From assembly GCA_947568835.1 (NCBI GenBank), contig OX387608.1, positions 1,712,001 to 1,776,000 of the forward strand: a stretch of DNA of 64,000 nucleotides, in the 5' to 3' direction. The notes beneath the pieces are model-generated. The model saw only the letters and a program-made list of their open reading frames with translations. It did no database searches and was not told where the DNA came from. This DNA is from Protonemura montana (taxonomy: Eukaryota; Arthropoda; Insecta; Plecoptera; Nemouridae). This document shows positions 1-9,345 of the stretch, piece by piece; position 1 is the first letter of the stretch, and each line of letters begins with the position of its first letter. The position numbers were made by a program, and so were the translations under genes.

Positions 1-3000
1 AATTTCATACCCTACCTGAATATGGAAACAAAAATGACGATATGTTAATACGAATTTAATTGTGATTTTACACATCTGCATTTTCCAAAATGACCATATC
101 GCTGATGAGTCATTTTTGATTTGCCTGATTTTTTTTCTATATGTACAGAACATACATATGATCATGTGTTCCAAAAATCAAGATGGGTGTTCTACTACTT
201 TCCAAGAAAAAAAAATGTTTTCTGCAAATTCATTCATAATATAAATTAATATGAACTGAATTTAAGACAACATTCAAGAAAATGATCATTACTTACAATC
301 ATAGCTACTATGAAGTACAAATTTGCATATCTTAAGAGAGATGTAGTTTACCTTATTGAGGTACATATTTTATAAGCCCTGCTGTTGCCCTGTTGGTGTC
401 TGTAGCCGACAAAAAGTATGTTCGACCAGTTGCCGTGTTGGGGTCGGCCAGTGTTAAAACATCAGCAAAAGCTACAATTAGTTTGTCTTGTACACTGGGA
501 TAAAAATATGATGGAGCTGGTCCATGAGGGTGTAGAAAGTTGACTTGAAGTTCAAGAGACTGTGATGATTTTTCAAGAACACACGCTAGCCACCAGTCTT
601 CGTTGTATGCTACAGTGATGAAACTGCCCACGTCTTTGAACTCAAACTCGGGTATTTCTGCTGCTGTTGCTTCCTCCTCTTCTTCTTCTTCTTCTTCTTC
701 TCCTTCTTCATTTTTCTCAACAATCTTCACAATGTTGATTTCTTCAGAAAGAGAAAAGTGTTTCACATGTAAGGAAGTTAGCGATTTTGGGTAGAACGCA
801 TGAAAGCTTCTTGTGCCTACGATAGTTTTTAATTCTTTGAATCGTTCTTTAAGTTTGATGCCATTTGCTGTAATCTCTTCATTGGCTACAAACACAAAAT
901 TTACAGTCCACACATTTTCTGTTGCCCACCGGTAAAAGTCTATCGGCGTCATTATTTGGTCGGCATATGGTTTCTGTAAACTTGCCCGTGCTGCATTTCG
1001 TTTTACAGTCCCACCAACTCCATCGCATGGTCCTTTACCGTGGGATGTGGCAAAAAAATGCCACTCAGCAGTTAGTTCGAAGTCAACTTCATGATGGCAC
1101 AAGTTGGAAAAATTCTTCTTATTCTTATATTGGGCTGCCGCTCCATCAGAAAAGTAAATTAAATGGGATACATCCGAAATGTTTTGTTTCAGGTGTCTTA
1201 TCAGGTGCTTTTGGAAAGTGTGCACAGTAACGGTGTCATGAGTTAGCGAGTCAGAAATGACAACGTAACTTAAATGTTGTATGTCTCGATCTTCAGGCTT
1301 AAAGTAACACACAAATGGGTGAAGGGTGCATTGGCTGTTATTCCAATGGTAACCTTGTGCAGCATCCTGGAGCACAAAAGAATAATTCTCAGCGAAGTCG
1401 CCCACTACTAAAACTTCCCCTGGTTTAAGGTTGGCTTTCTTCTCCTGCATGAATGCCGCTTGCTGCCGTGCAATAAAATCATGATTTCTTAATAAAATGC
1501 ATTTTTCAATAAAACAGTCAACAAACTCATCTGTAGGTTTCGTAATTGTCTCTAGGGTACATCTGTCTGTTGACAGCCACTGTTTATAAGTCACAGAGTC
1601 TATGAAATTTTCACTGAATGAGATTTCTAGCCATTCACGAAGTTCATCGGTTCCCGGACAATTGCCACACTTTCCTACAAAGCAGTTGAGAAGCGGGGGG
1701 TTGCACATGAGGCTGGCAAGGCAGTGTTGGTATGATTTGATGGTACCGTCTGAAAGCAAAGGCAGCTTTGCTCCCAAAGCCATCAACTTAACGTTTTGGT
1801 GTATCGTACAGACACAGACAGAATGTGTCCCAGCTGCTCCTGCCAGAACACAATGTTTGGGTCTGAGCTCTGCAAACTTCGAGAATCCAACCTTGATGTC
1901 AGGATATTTATCTTTGAAGCTGCGATACACTTCACTTAAGTTGCTTAACACTAGTCTCTTCTGGCGGTGAACTCGATTGTCACCCACTTTAACCGAGACA
2001 AAATCTTTTTTACCCGGCATGACACGGCTTACATCATCATTTTCATAAAACTCTTCAATCAGTTGAATGCAATCAGGGGAAAGAGTTTTTCCTGCTTTTT
2101 GATTTGCAGATGGCAGTATCCCTTGGGCCTTTACTAGTTGTTTGGTTTTACGTACCAAATGGTTAGATGCATTGAACTCTTGCATTATTCTCTTAATGCT
2201 CCAACTTTTTGGAAGCACAGATAAAATTGTTATTTTCTCGCTTCTGGTACTCGTCTTAAACTTTTCTTTCAGTTGTGCTATTATCTCTGACCCATCACGG
2301 ATGCTGTCCTTGCACTCCTCTGAAGATGTCAAATCTTCTTTGCTGATTTCTTCATTACTGGGAGATACTAGTTCCAATCTCTTCTTTACACCTTGTGTTA
2401 TTTCGCTGAACTTTCTTTTCGAATAAAACATAGATTTACCCTTTAGTTTGGTGGTATTAATAGGTGACACACCAAATGCAGCTAAAGACTGATTCACGGC
2501 ATCTGCTTCACAGGGTATGTCCACGAAAGGTAGGTCAAGTTCAGTGGATTTAGTTGGCGTTAGAACAGAAACGGTTGTTAGTTCCTTCAGCCTGAGCGAG
2601 AGCAGCTTACGGCAAGTTGAGCATAATTTCTTTCCAGGGATGAGGTCGGCAATCTCCAAGTATTTCGTCCTGGATGCTGCATTAATTTCTCTTAACCCAT
2701 TAACTTTCACTATTCCACAGTGAGCCTGAAACGGATCGCAGCATAACTTGTGGTGACAGCTATACAGACGAAGGAATTTCTTTTCATGTAAATGACACAC
2801 GGTCTTCACATTATCACACTTAGTACGCAGAGCTAATGATAACTGCTGGTCACTATTGAAACTTTCAATGCTTTTAATCGCTAGATCTTCGATGGGTCCA
2901 CATTCTTCTTCAAAGAACAGTCCAATTGAGCACATTATGAATCTCTAAATAAAAGGTGCTTGAGAGCAAATTAGCTTCTATCCTCATCAACATGAGGCCA

Positions 3001-3593
3001 GAGACTGATTGCTTTAGTCCAGACAAGAAATTACCAAACTTTTTACTTGTAACCTGTTACAACTTGATCCATGATTCAGGAGCATGACAAACAATCTATA
3101 GTTGTATTCTAGGGAATACCATTTTAAGATTCTTGTAGATGCAAGTCCAGACAAGAAATGAACAAACTTTTGACTTCTATGAACTGTTTCAACTTGATCC
3201 ATGATTTACAGGAATATGGCAAACAATCGATTTGTATTGTAGAGAATAACATTTCAAGAACATGCAACTGTGCAAACAAAAATCAACTTTAATATAAAAT
3301 ATATGCCAGTGCTCTGATCACAATAATTGTGATCAAAATGCTGTTCTACTGGCAAAAAGGCACTTTTTTATAGAAAAAATTTTTTTTCTTGGAAAGTGGT
3401 AAAACACCCATCTTGATTTTTGGAACACATGATCATATGTATGTTCTGTATATATAGAAAAAAAATCAGGCAAATCAAAAATGACTCATCAGCGATATGG
3501 TCATTTTGGAAAATGCAGATGTGTAAAATCACAATTAAATTCGTATTAACATATCGTCATTTTTGTTTCCATATTCAGGTAGGGTATGAAATT
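1..3593 (-). mobile_element. DNA transposon with long terminal inverted repeats
   Basis: Bases 1 to about 215 are the reverse complement of about 3380-3593 with few mismatches; base 1 pairs with base 3593. The repeats enclose one long minus-strand ORF encoding a transposase-like protein. The left end is cut by the window edge, and the right repeat may continue past 3593 into the stretch with a poly-A run near 3730-3751, so the true termini and target-site duplication cannot be read. Between the ORF and the right repeat there are two copies of an approximately 125-bp sequence (about 3020-3140 and 3143-3260) and no other gene. The intact ORF and the well-matched arms indicate a recent insertion. 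Confidence 0.85.
353..2935 (-). CDS. transposase-like protein (intact, 860 aa)
   Basis: An uninterrupted 860-codon ORF lies between the long inverted repeats. The N-terminal third is rich in Cys and His (for example C47, H48, H50 and the CHHKLCC stretch at 60-66, then C105xxC108), which looks like a DNA-binding zinc module. The catalytic part probably has an RNase H-like fold. Conserved-looking acidic motifs are VVGDFAENY (D513), YFSDGAAAQYKN (D597) and GKGPCDGVGG (D638), a plausible DDD/E triad. An acidic run of Glu residues at about 743-755, encoded by a TTC/TCT microsatellite, links to a C-terminal module with a tryptophan pair (WWLACVLE) and VNFLHPHGP, resembling a Tudor/SH3-like reader. 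I do not recognise the superfamily with certainty. The role is inferred from the position inside the TIRs and the motifs. ATG at 2933-2935 is the first Met of the open frame. Confidence 0.8.
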   Translation of the reverse strand: MCSIGLFFEEECGPIEDLAIKSIESFNSDQQLSLALRTKCDNVKTVCHLHEKKFLRLYSCHHKLCCDPFQAHCGIVKVNGLREINAASRTKYLEIADLIPGKKLCSTCRKLLSLRLKELTTVSVLTPTKSTELDLPFVDIPCEADAVNQSLAAFGVSPINTTKLKGKSMFYSKRKFSEITQGVKKRLELVSPSNEEISKEDLTSSEECKDSIRDGSEIIAQLKEKFKTSTRSEKITILSVLPKSWSIKRIMQEFNASNHLVRKTKQLVKAQGILPSANQKAGKTLSPDCIQLIEEFYENDDVSRVMPGKKDFVSVKVGDNRVHRQKRLVLSNLSEVYRSFKDKYPDIKVGFSKFAELRPKHCVLAGAAGTHSVCVCTIHQNVKLMALGAKLPLLSDGTIKSYQHCLASLMCNPPLLNCFVGKCGNCPGTDELREWLEISFSENFIDSVTYKQWLSTDRCTLETITKPTDEFVDCFIEKCILLRNHDFIARQQAAFMQEKKANLKPGEVLVVGDFAENYSFVLQDAAQGYHWNNSQCTLHPFVCYFKPEDRDIQHLSYVVISDSLTHDTVTVHTFQKHLIRHLKQNISDVSHLIYFSDGAAAQYKNKKNFSNLCHHEVDFELTAEWHFFATSHGKGPCDGVGGTVKRNAARASLQKPYADQIMTPIDFYRWATENVWTVNFVFVANEEITANGIKLKERFKELKTIVGTRSFHAFYPKSLTSLHVKHFSLSEEINIVKIVEKNEEGEEEEEEEEEEATAAEIPEFEFKDVGSFITVAYNEDWWLACVLEKSSQSLELQVNFLHPHGPAPSYFYPSVQDKLIVAFADVLTLADPNTATGRTYFLSATDTNRATAGLIKYVPQ

Positions 3594-3920
3594 ACCTTTC
3601 AGATGATTTTTTTCCCAGCTCTGTAGCTCCCATAGAACCCTAGATATTGCGTAGAAAGGGTGGTCACTACACGCCCGGGGGGCAAAATGACCCCAACTTC
3701 CCCCCCTTGTAATATCCGAACGGTTGGACCAAAAAAAAAAAAAAAAAAAAATAGCCCCTAAGTCAACAAACTTAACAAGTATACCAATTTTCATCAAAAT
3801 CTGGGTCGGTCAAAGTGAAATTTAATTAAAAGTGAGTGATTACACATGGAATGACCCTATGTTCCAATATTCAGTTGTATTATCATATTAGTTAGAACAC
3901 TATTACTGTCTTTTAATGGA
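3594..3920. other. unassigned stretch beside the transposon
   Basis: No gene is visible. The stretch contains a C/G-rich patch near 3676-3710 and an A-run of about 22 at 3730-3751. It may be the outer part of the transposon's right terminus or old repeat DNA. Confidence 0.4.
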
Positions 3921-3994
3921 TGCCCAAAACGGGGACTCGAACCCCGATCTCCACCTGTCGTGGGTGTTGCTCTAACCAATTGAGCTACTTGGAC
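3921..3994 (-). repeat. tRNA-like retroposon head, copy 1
   Basis: Read on the minus strand this folds as a tRNA cloverleaf: acceptor GTCCAAG pairing with TTTGGGC, D-arm GCTC/GAGC with A-box TAGCTCAATTGG, and T-arm with B-box GGTTCGAGTCC. The anticodon loop has G instead of the invariant U33 and the 27-43 pair is a mismatch, so it is not a credible functional tRNA. Upstream (to the right, about 3995-4165) is the conserved 5' flank of this family, ending in CAATTTGACGTTGGATGC. Confidence 0.8.
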
Positions 3995-4160
3995 ATTCAA
4001 CATTTGTTGACAGGATTTTAGTGCATTTGATGAGAATGACAGATCCCCAAGGAGTAGAACCAAGAGGCTGTGAATACTCACAGTCACTCTAATTCTAGTG
4101 ACGCTATATCACGTCACAACCTGTCAATCTCAAGCTTAACTTCAATTTGACGTTGGATGC

Positions 4161-4230
4161 GTTTTATTCTGTGAAATCTGATTTAAATTGCAAACCCTTG
4201 CAGTTTAAATAAGATTTCACAGAATAAAAC
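4161..4230. repeat. long near-perfect hairpin
   Basis: The first 19 bases (GTTTTATTCTGTGAAATCT) are the exact reverse complement of the last 19. The complementarity continues inward with one-base slips, leaving a small loop around TTGCAAACCCTTGC. The inner sequence is related to the tail of the tRNA-like family (TTTAAATTGCAAACGCTTGCAAT). Confidence 0.85.
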
Positions 4231-4663
4231 ATAATTTACATCATGAAAAAAATGTAACAGCCATGTTCTCAATGTCGGTAAAATGTTTTCTGAAAATGAG
4301 TGAATTGGTCCTTGAGCTCTTAAACGCAATCAGCATGAAATCAAATGCACAGCACTGATATTTTGCTGCCAACAATTAGGATTGTTTGAAATCTACTTCA
4401 AGTGCATAGATATCACAAAAAAACTTGACTTGAGTTTGCTATTATCTGATAATCTAAGAAAGTAAGGAAGCTGTCTTAAAGAGATAATAAAAGATGTCTA
4501 TTGTTCCCTTGAAAATCATGACGAGTGTTTGCCGTCTGTCTCCCGGTTGATTGAATAGAATACTGCCAAGCATTGTCTCACTTGTTTAACTCTGTCAGAT
4601 TCAAATTGTAACCTTGTATGTTCCACAGTCTTGCATTTAAACCAATTAAGATCACGACCCTAC

Positions 4664-4898
4664 CTTCAGCAATGTCATTCCTCGACGCTGCCTCCAACAA
4701 CATGACACTGTTGCTGAAGAAGATATTCCGCTTGTTGGACTTCTCCTGTTTGTTGCCTCGTTGTCGCTGCCATTCCTTCTCCCGTTGTGTCCACGTCTTC
4801 AGCTGTTGTATCCGCCGACGTCTGGCCAAGTGAAGTCTGTCCTGGGTGCTGAGGTGTTCGACGTGGGCCATTTCGGCCACCAGATCCGAGTGTTCCAT
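4664..4898 (-). CDS. PPP1R16: PPP1R16A/B-type PP1 regulatory subunit, first coding exon (partial)
   Basis: The exon encodes 78 residues beginning MEHSDLVAEM and ending LLEAASRNDIAEG. This matches the N-terminus of the MYPT3/TIMAP family (PPP1R16A/B): an acidic start, an STQxRL segment, a basic coiled region (RRRRIQQLKTWTQREKEWQ), then an RVxF-like PP1-docking motif (RNIFF) just before the first ankyrin repeat (LLEAASRND). These proteins target protein phosphatase 1 catalytic subunit and are often prenylated at the C-terminus. The acceptor TTTGTTTCACAG lies 8 bases before the ATG, and the donor GTAGGG follows at 4663. No later exon is seen to the left, so the gene must continue beyond base 1, with the tRNA-like element and the transposon in its intron. 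It is the pre-duplication homologue or one of the two vertebrate paralogues; which one is not decidable here. Confidence 0.85.
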
Positions 4899-4906
4899 GT
4901 TTCCGT

Positions 4907-5586
4907 CTGTGAAACAAACTGAGACTGGGTCGGGCTTGGAAAGAAAACAGGATACTGATGTAGGTAAATATGATTAATAGGACACCGTTTCTTATCTGTT
5001 GGAGATGTAAAGAATGTGTGACTATTTATAATGATATAAAATGTGTTGGAAATAGATAAACGTCACTGATAACCAATTGATGAATGAGATTTTTGTCTTA
5101 TCTTTTGTATGACATTCACTGACATAATGTCGTGACGATGATTTAGGCTAGCTAGCATACAGGCGAAAGGTGCTCCATTATTTGTATTTGTTTTATTTAA
5201 ATTACCTTTCGATGTTTGACGTCGTCTTCGCCGTGTCAAACGATGAGGGAAGTAATCATCGTCTGGACGATTACGTCGTTTTGTTAATCCATTTCCAGGC
5301 TGGTTAAACGAAAGGGCATAATTAAAATGAGGCTAACAACAAATAAGAACCGACGACCCTGTTCTCGAGTTCACTGGAGGCCTAATTACATTTACCTGTT
5401 GTTACCTGGAATTCGAGAACCAGTTTGCCCAACGAGCATCCGTATGGAAACGTCAGACTCGATCAGCTGATCGCGCTTTGTCCTCGTTCGAACATGACAG
5501 TTTGCGACACGTGGTTCTCAGTTTATTCAATTTCTTTTTGATTCTAAAACGTAGACTGATATCAACTTAATAATTCTAGATCTAGA
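4907..5586. promoter_or_regulatory. divergent intergenic region between PPP1R16 and TMEM42
   Basis: About 680 bp separate the two oppositely oriented coding starts. The middle is CpG-rich (GACGTCGTCTTCGCCGTG near 5220-5237), consistent with a shared promoter and non-coding first exon(s) of PPP1R16. No TATA element stands out. This is inferred from position and composition only. Confidence 0.4.
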
Positions 5587-6056
5587 ATGATTAGGATTCC
5601 TCAAAATACTGCAGTTTACGCGATATTTGCTGGAACATGTGCAGCATCAGGAAGTTTATTTGGGAAGTTGTCAGGAATGTCAGATGACAGTGCAACACAA
5701 ATTATATTTTTTCTGATAATGATTGTTTCTAATGCGGCTGTTTGGACTTTTTTTGTGAAAGCCTTGCAATATTCTAAGTCATCGTTAACTGCAACAGTGA
5801 TCAGCGCAGCGACAAATTACTTTCTCTCTGTATGTTTCACATAGTGCCTACCTTCCAACACCTATATTCTTGTTTAAGGATGTTTGTTGGTCCCCAGGGT
5901 AATTTAGCTAATGTATTTTTACAGGCTTTACTAGGGTTTGCGGTGTTCCGAGAAGTAACGTCCATGTTGTGGTGGACTGGAACAACTCTGGTGCTTATCG
6001 GTCTCGTCCTCATCACTAGAGCCCAACAAAACGACGAAAAACCTCACAATACATGA
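5587..6056 (+). CDS. TMEM42: TMEM42-like four-helix membrane protein
   Basis: There are two exons, 5587-5829 and 5925-6056, separated by a 95-bp intron (GTATGT...TTTTTACAG). The joined frame gives 124 residues. It matches the TMEM42 family, related to half of a drug/metabolite (EamA-type) transporter. Helix 1 (YAIFAGTCAASGSLFGKL) is Gly/Ala/Ser-rich, helix 2 (IIFFLIMIVSNAAVWTFFV) carries the family's WTFF, helix 3 follows the KSSLTATV segment, and helix 4 (LWWTGTTLVLIGLVLI) carries the LWW-G signature. The C-terminus is short and polar. Human TMEM42 has about 35 extra N-terminal residues, so a longer 5' start is possible, but an in-frame ATG directly after non-coding sequence supports this one. 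The cellular function is not established. Confidence 0.85.
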
Positions 6057-8165
6057 CAATTGTCCAAATATATGCCACCCTTTCAATTTTCTACTGTTTC
6101 ATTATTTATAAGGCTCATTAAACAAATCCATTGTTTTGAAAACTGTATTATCTAGACTGTATTTTAGAACTTTTTAAATAAAAAAGTGTTCCAAGCCAGC
6201 AAAATGTCTACTGCACTCAAACTTGAAGAGATTGGAAATGTTGTTATAGGGTTTATGTTAATTTGTAAGTAACCTGTCTTAAATTGAAGCATGATTGTTT
6301 CAAGTTATATCAGTGACAGTTGAATCACTCAACAGTTCAAAGACTCGAATACTTTGCACATCATGTAGTGCTCTATTTAAATTAAGAGATATTCATAACT
6401 AAAGCAAAATTGAAACTAGTGTTTCATGCTTATTTTCATTCCATGCCACGTATGGCCTAACAGTCGTAGGAAAACTCGGTGTCAGTCAAACAGAACACAC
6501 TTTAAACTATTACAAGGTCAAGAAAGAGGAAATCATGTAGAAAACTATTTACCAGGGAAAAAATAATGACAATACCAGCCAAATATATTTTAGAATTGAT
6601 TCTCTTTATAGTTGAACAATAATCAAACATTTTTAAACATTCTGACATGCATAGCCACACGACTTGGAATAAGGAAACGTAATGTTTACCTTACCACAGA
6701 CAAATTCTGTGGTAAGGTATACATTATGTTAATTGGATTACATTGATGACAGATAGAAAAATATTCAAATCAGCTTTTAAGTACGCACTATTAGCAAAGG
6801 ACTTTTATAAGATGGGAGAATTCTTTGACATGCATGTAAGTGATTGGAATTAGAGCCTGTAATCAATTCTTCAGATTTTATTAGTTATTAATTATAAAAT
6901 ATATGTTATTGAATGTTTATTTAAATTTATTGATATTTTATCTTTTTGAGAAATGATCTTAGGAAGACATAGATTTTATTATTATTATATTACTCGACGA
7001 GCCCAGATCATTGGCTGTATCAGTATCTATATGTGATCCAAGAGTAGGTAAATGAAACAAACGTCAAACATGCAGAAGTTAAATGCAAAAGTTAAATGCA
7101 AAAGTTGCGCTCAGGACTTGTGAAGTATAAACAATTCAAGTTACATTGAGTTGAAACAACCAACACATTGCAAATCACATCCAATCAATTTATCCCCGGT
7201 CCACTGCTCTTCTACCCTATGCATAAAATATCACAAAAACTACAAAATAACAACCGTGTGGCATGTGCAATAAATTGATCGTACAGTCATCCAGCAGCTT
7301 CAAAACGGGGATGCTAAATAATGAATGGTGTGTGACATATTATTTCCTATCTGCATGTAGAAATGTTTATGTTCGTCACGCGAACATTGCGAATCTTGTC
7401 AATTATTCACCAGTCCTGACAGCTGCCTGACACTTAAAAAAGGGAGTGGGCCTTTCGGCGATAATAACAAACGCAACACACTGTTCGATCGACGCACGCG
7501 GTGGAATCGACAAGGCATTGCGTACTGTCGAGGGAAACTCACCCTTGTGGGTCTTTGCTTGTGGGCGTTTTGAAAGGTGAAGATAGCTTCTCTAGCTGGC
7601 TGTGAACGACTTTTTGAAACAAATTTTAGGCCCAGTTCTGCTTTAACCCTATCGTGGTGGGAATACGGTATCTCACTTTTGAAATCGCCGTTAAACGTTT
7701 TTTAGAGAAATATTTTCGACAATTGAAAGGCATGATTGAAAAGCTTTGTGTTTACGAATTGCTTTGCGGCACAGGAATGCGTGATTTCGTGTGATATTCT
7801 GATGAAAATAATAATAATATTATCAAATCAGGATTTTGACGGTTGATTCGAGTTCCAAATTCGTTTCTTTTTGCTGCTCAATCGTTCAGAGTCGTCGTCT
7901 TCATATTCAAGGTAAGCTATGTTTTGTAAAAGTAGGAAACACGCTTGCCACAGAGCTAAATCTAGGTTTTGTTTTAAAACATCCGGGGATATTTTTTACT
8001 GTAGATTGACTATCAATTAGGATTTCAATGACCCTCGAGTAATGGAGAAATAACTTGAATGAAATCTTCTTGATGACGAGATCAAGAATAAGATGTGGAC
8101 GTTGGCGAGGATACTCTGGGGAGGGATTAGCTTACTGTACCATACCAGTCCAGAGACTGCGTAAC
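6057..8165. other. intergenic region, TMEM42 to DUSP22
   Basis: No gene is recognised. It is AT-rich with a short palindromic repeat at about 6687-6725 (TACCTTACCACAGA and its reverse complement) and a brief tandem GCAAAAGTTAAAT near 7078-7100. A CpG-richer patch at about 7430-7560 could be a distal promoter, but nothing else supports that. Confidence 0.4.
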
Positions 8166-8166
8166 C

Positions 8167-9050
8167 TTCAGAGCATCAGTGGGAAGTATATATGTTCAAC
8201 TACAGAGCATCAGTGGGAAGTATATATGTTCAACTACAGAGCATCAGTGGGAGGTATATATGTTCAACTACAGAGCATCAGTGGGAAGTATATATGTTCA
8301 ACTACAGATCATCAGTGGGAAGTATATATGTTCAACTACAGAGCATCAGTGGGAAGTATATATGTTCAACTACAGAGCATCAGTGGGAAGTATATATGTT
8401 CAACTACAGAGCATCAGTGGGAAGTATATATGTTCAACTACAGATCATCAGTGGGAAGTATATATGTTCAACTACAGAGCATCAGTGGGAAGTATATATG
8501 TTCAACTACAGAGCATCAGTGGGAAGTATATATGTTCAACTACAGAGCATCAGTGGGAAGTATATATGTTCAACTACAGAGCATCAGTGGGAAGTATATA
8601 TGTTCAACTACAGAGCATCAGTGGGAAGTATATATGTTCAACTATAGGGCATCAGTGGGAAGTATATATGTTCAACTACAGAGCATCAGTGGGAAGGATA
8701 TATGTTCAACTACAGAGCATCAGTGGGAAGTATATATGTTCAACTACAGAGCATCAGTGGGAAGTATATATGTTCAACTACAGAGCATCAGTGGGAAGTA
8801 TATATGTTCAACTACATAGCATCAGTGGGAAGTATATATGTTCAACTACAGAGCATCAGTGGGTAGTATATATGTTCAACTACAGAGCATCAGTGGGAAG
8901 TATATATGTTCAACTACAGAGCATCAGTGGGAAGTATATATGTTCAACTACATAGCATCAGTGGGAAGTATATATGTTCAACTACAGAGCATCAGTGGGA
9001 AGTATATATGTTCAACTACAGAGCATCAGTGGGAAGTATATATGTTCAAC
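8167..9050 (+). repeat. 34-bp minisatellite, about 26 copies
   Basis: The monomer is GAGCATCAGTGGGAAGTATA followed by TATGTTCAACTACA. Copies are nearly identical, with single-base variants (GATCATCAG, CATAGCATC, AAGGATATATG). All frames are open because 34 is not a multiple of 3 and no frame contains a stop, which produces spurious long ORFs. The same monomer recurs in opposite orientation at 63.6-64.0 kb inside a TONSL intron. The array ends about 300 bp upstream of the DUSP22 first coding exon. Confidence 0.97.
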
Positions 9051-9199
9051 ATTATCTTTTATCATTTTCACAGTAAAAACAGACTATTATTCTTGCAAAC
9101 AAAATTGAATCACGAAAGATCATTCAACCTAACCAACATACATCTCTATGTCCGAATCATTCCACCCTAACCCGCATATCCCTTACCAACATACATCTC

Positions 9200-9345
9200 T
9201 ATACCCGAATCACAGGCAGCAGTTCGGTAGACATCGTGCCGACGCCAGCCCTGCGCAACCGAGAGCGTCGCGACGCTACCGACGTCGCTCCAGTCGCGAC
9301 GTGACGTCGTCAACGCGCGGATGGCCAGCTCATCGCGTCACAGCC
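9200..9345 (+). promoter_or_regulatory. CpG-rich 5' region of the DUSP22-type gene
   Basis: This is GC- and CpG-rich sequence immediately upstream of the start codon, with a half CRE-like TGACGTCG. It is probably 5' UTR or proximal promoter, inferred from position and composition. Confidence 0.45.

Noticed and set aside
603..794. Plus-strand ORF with a Ser run opposite the transposase
   Set aside because: It is the antisense of the Glu-rich run in the transposase-like ORF.
8167..9050. CRISPR-like array (regular 34-bp repeats)
   Set aside because: Repeats are contiguous with no unique spacers, and the context is eukaryotic.
8055..9170. Long overlapping ORFs rich in SISGKYICSTTEHQ-type repeats
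   Set aside because: They are translations of the 34-bp minisatellite. All frames stay open because no frame of the monomer contains a stop.
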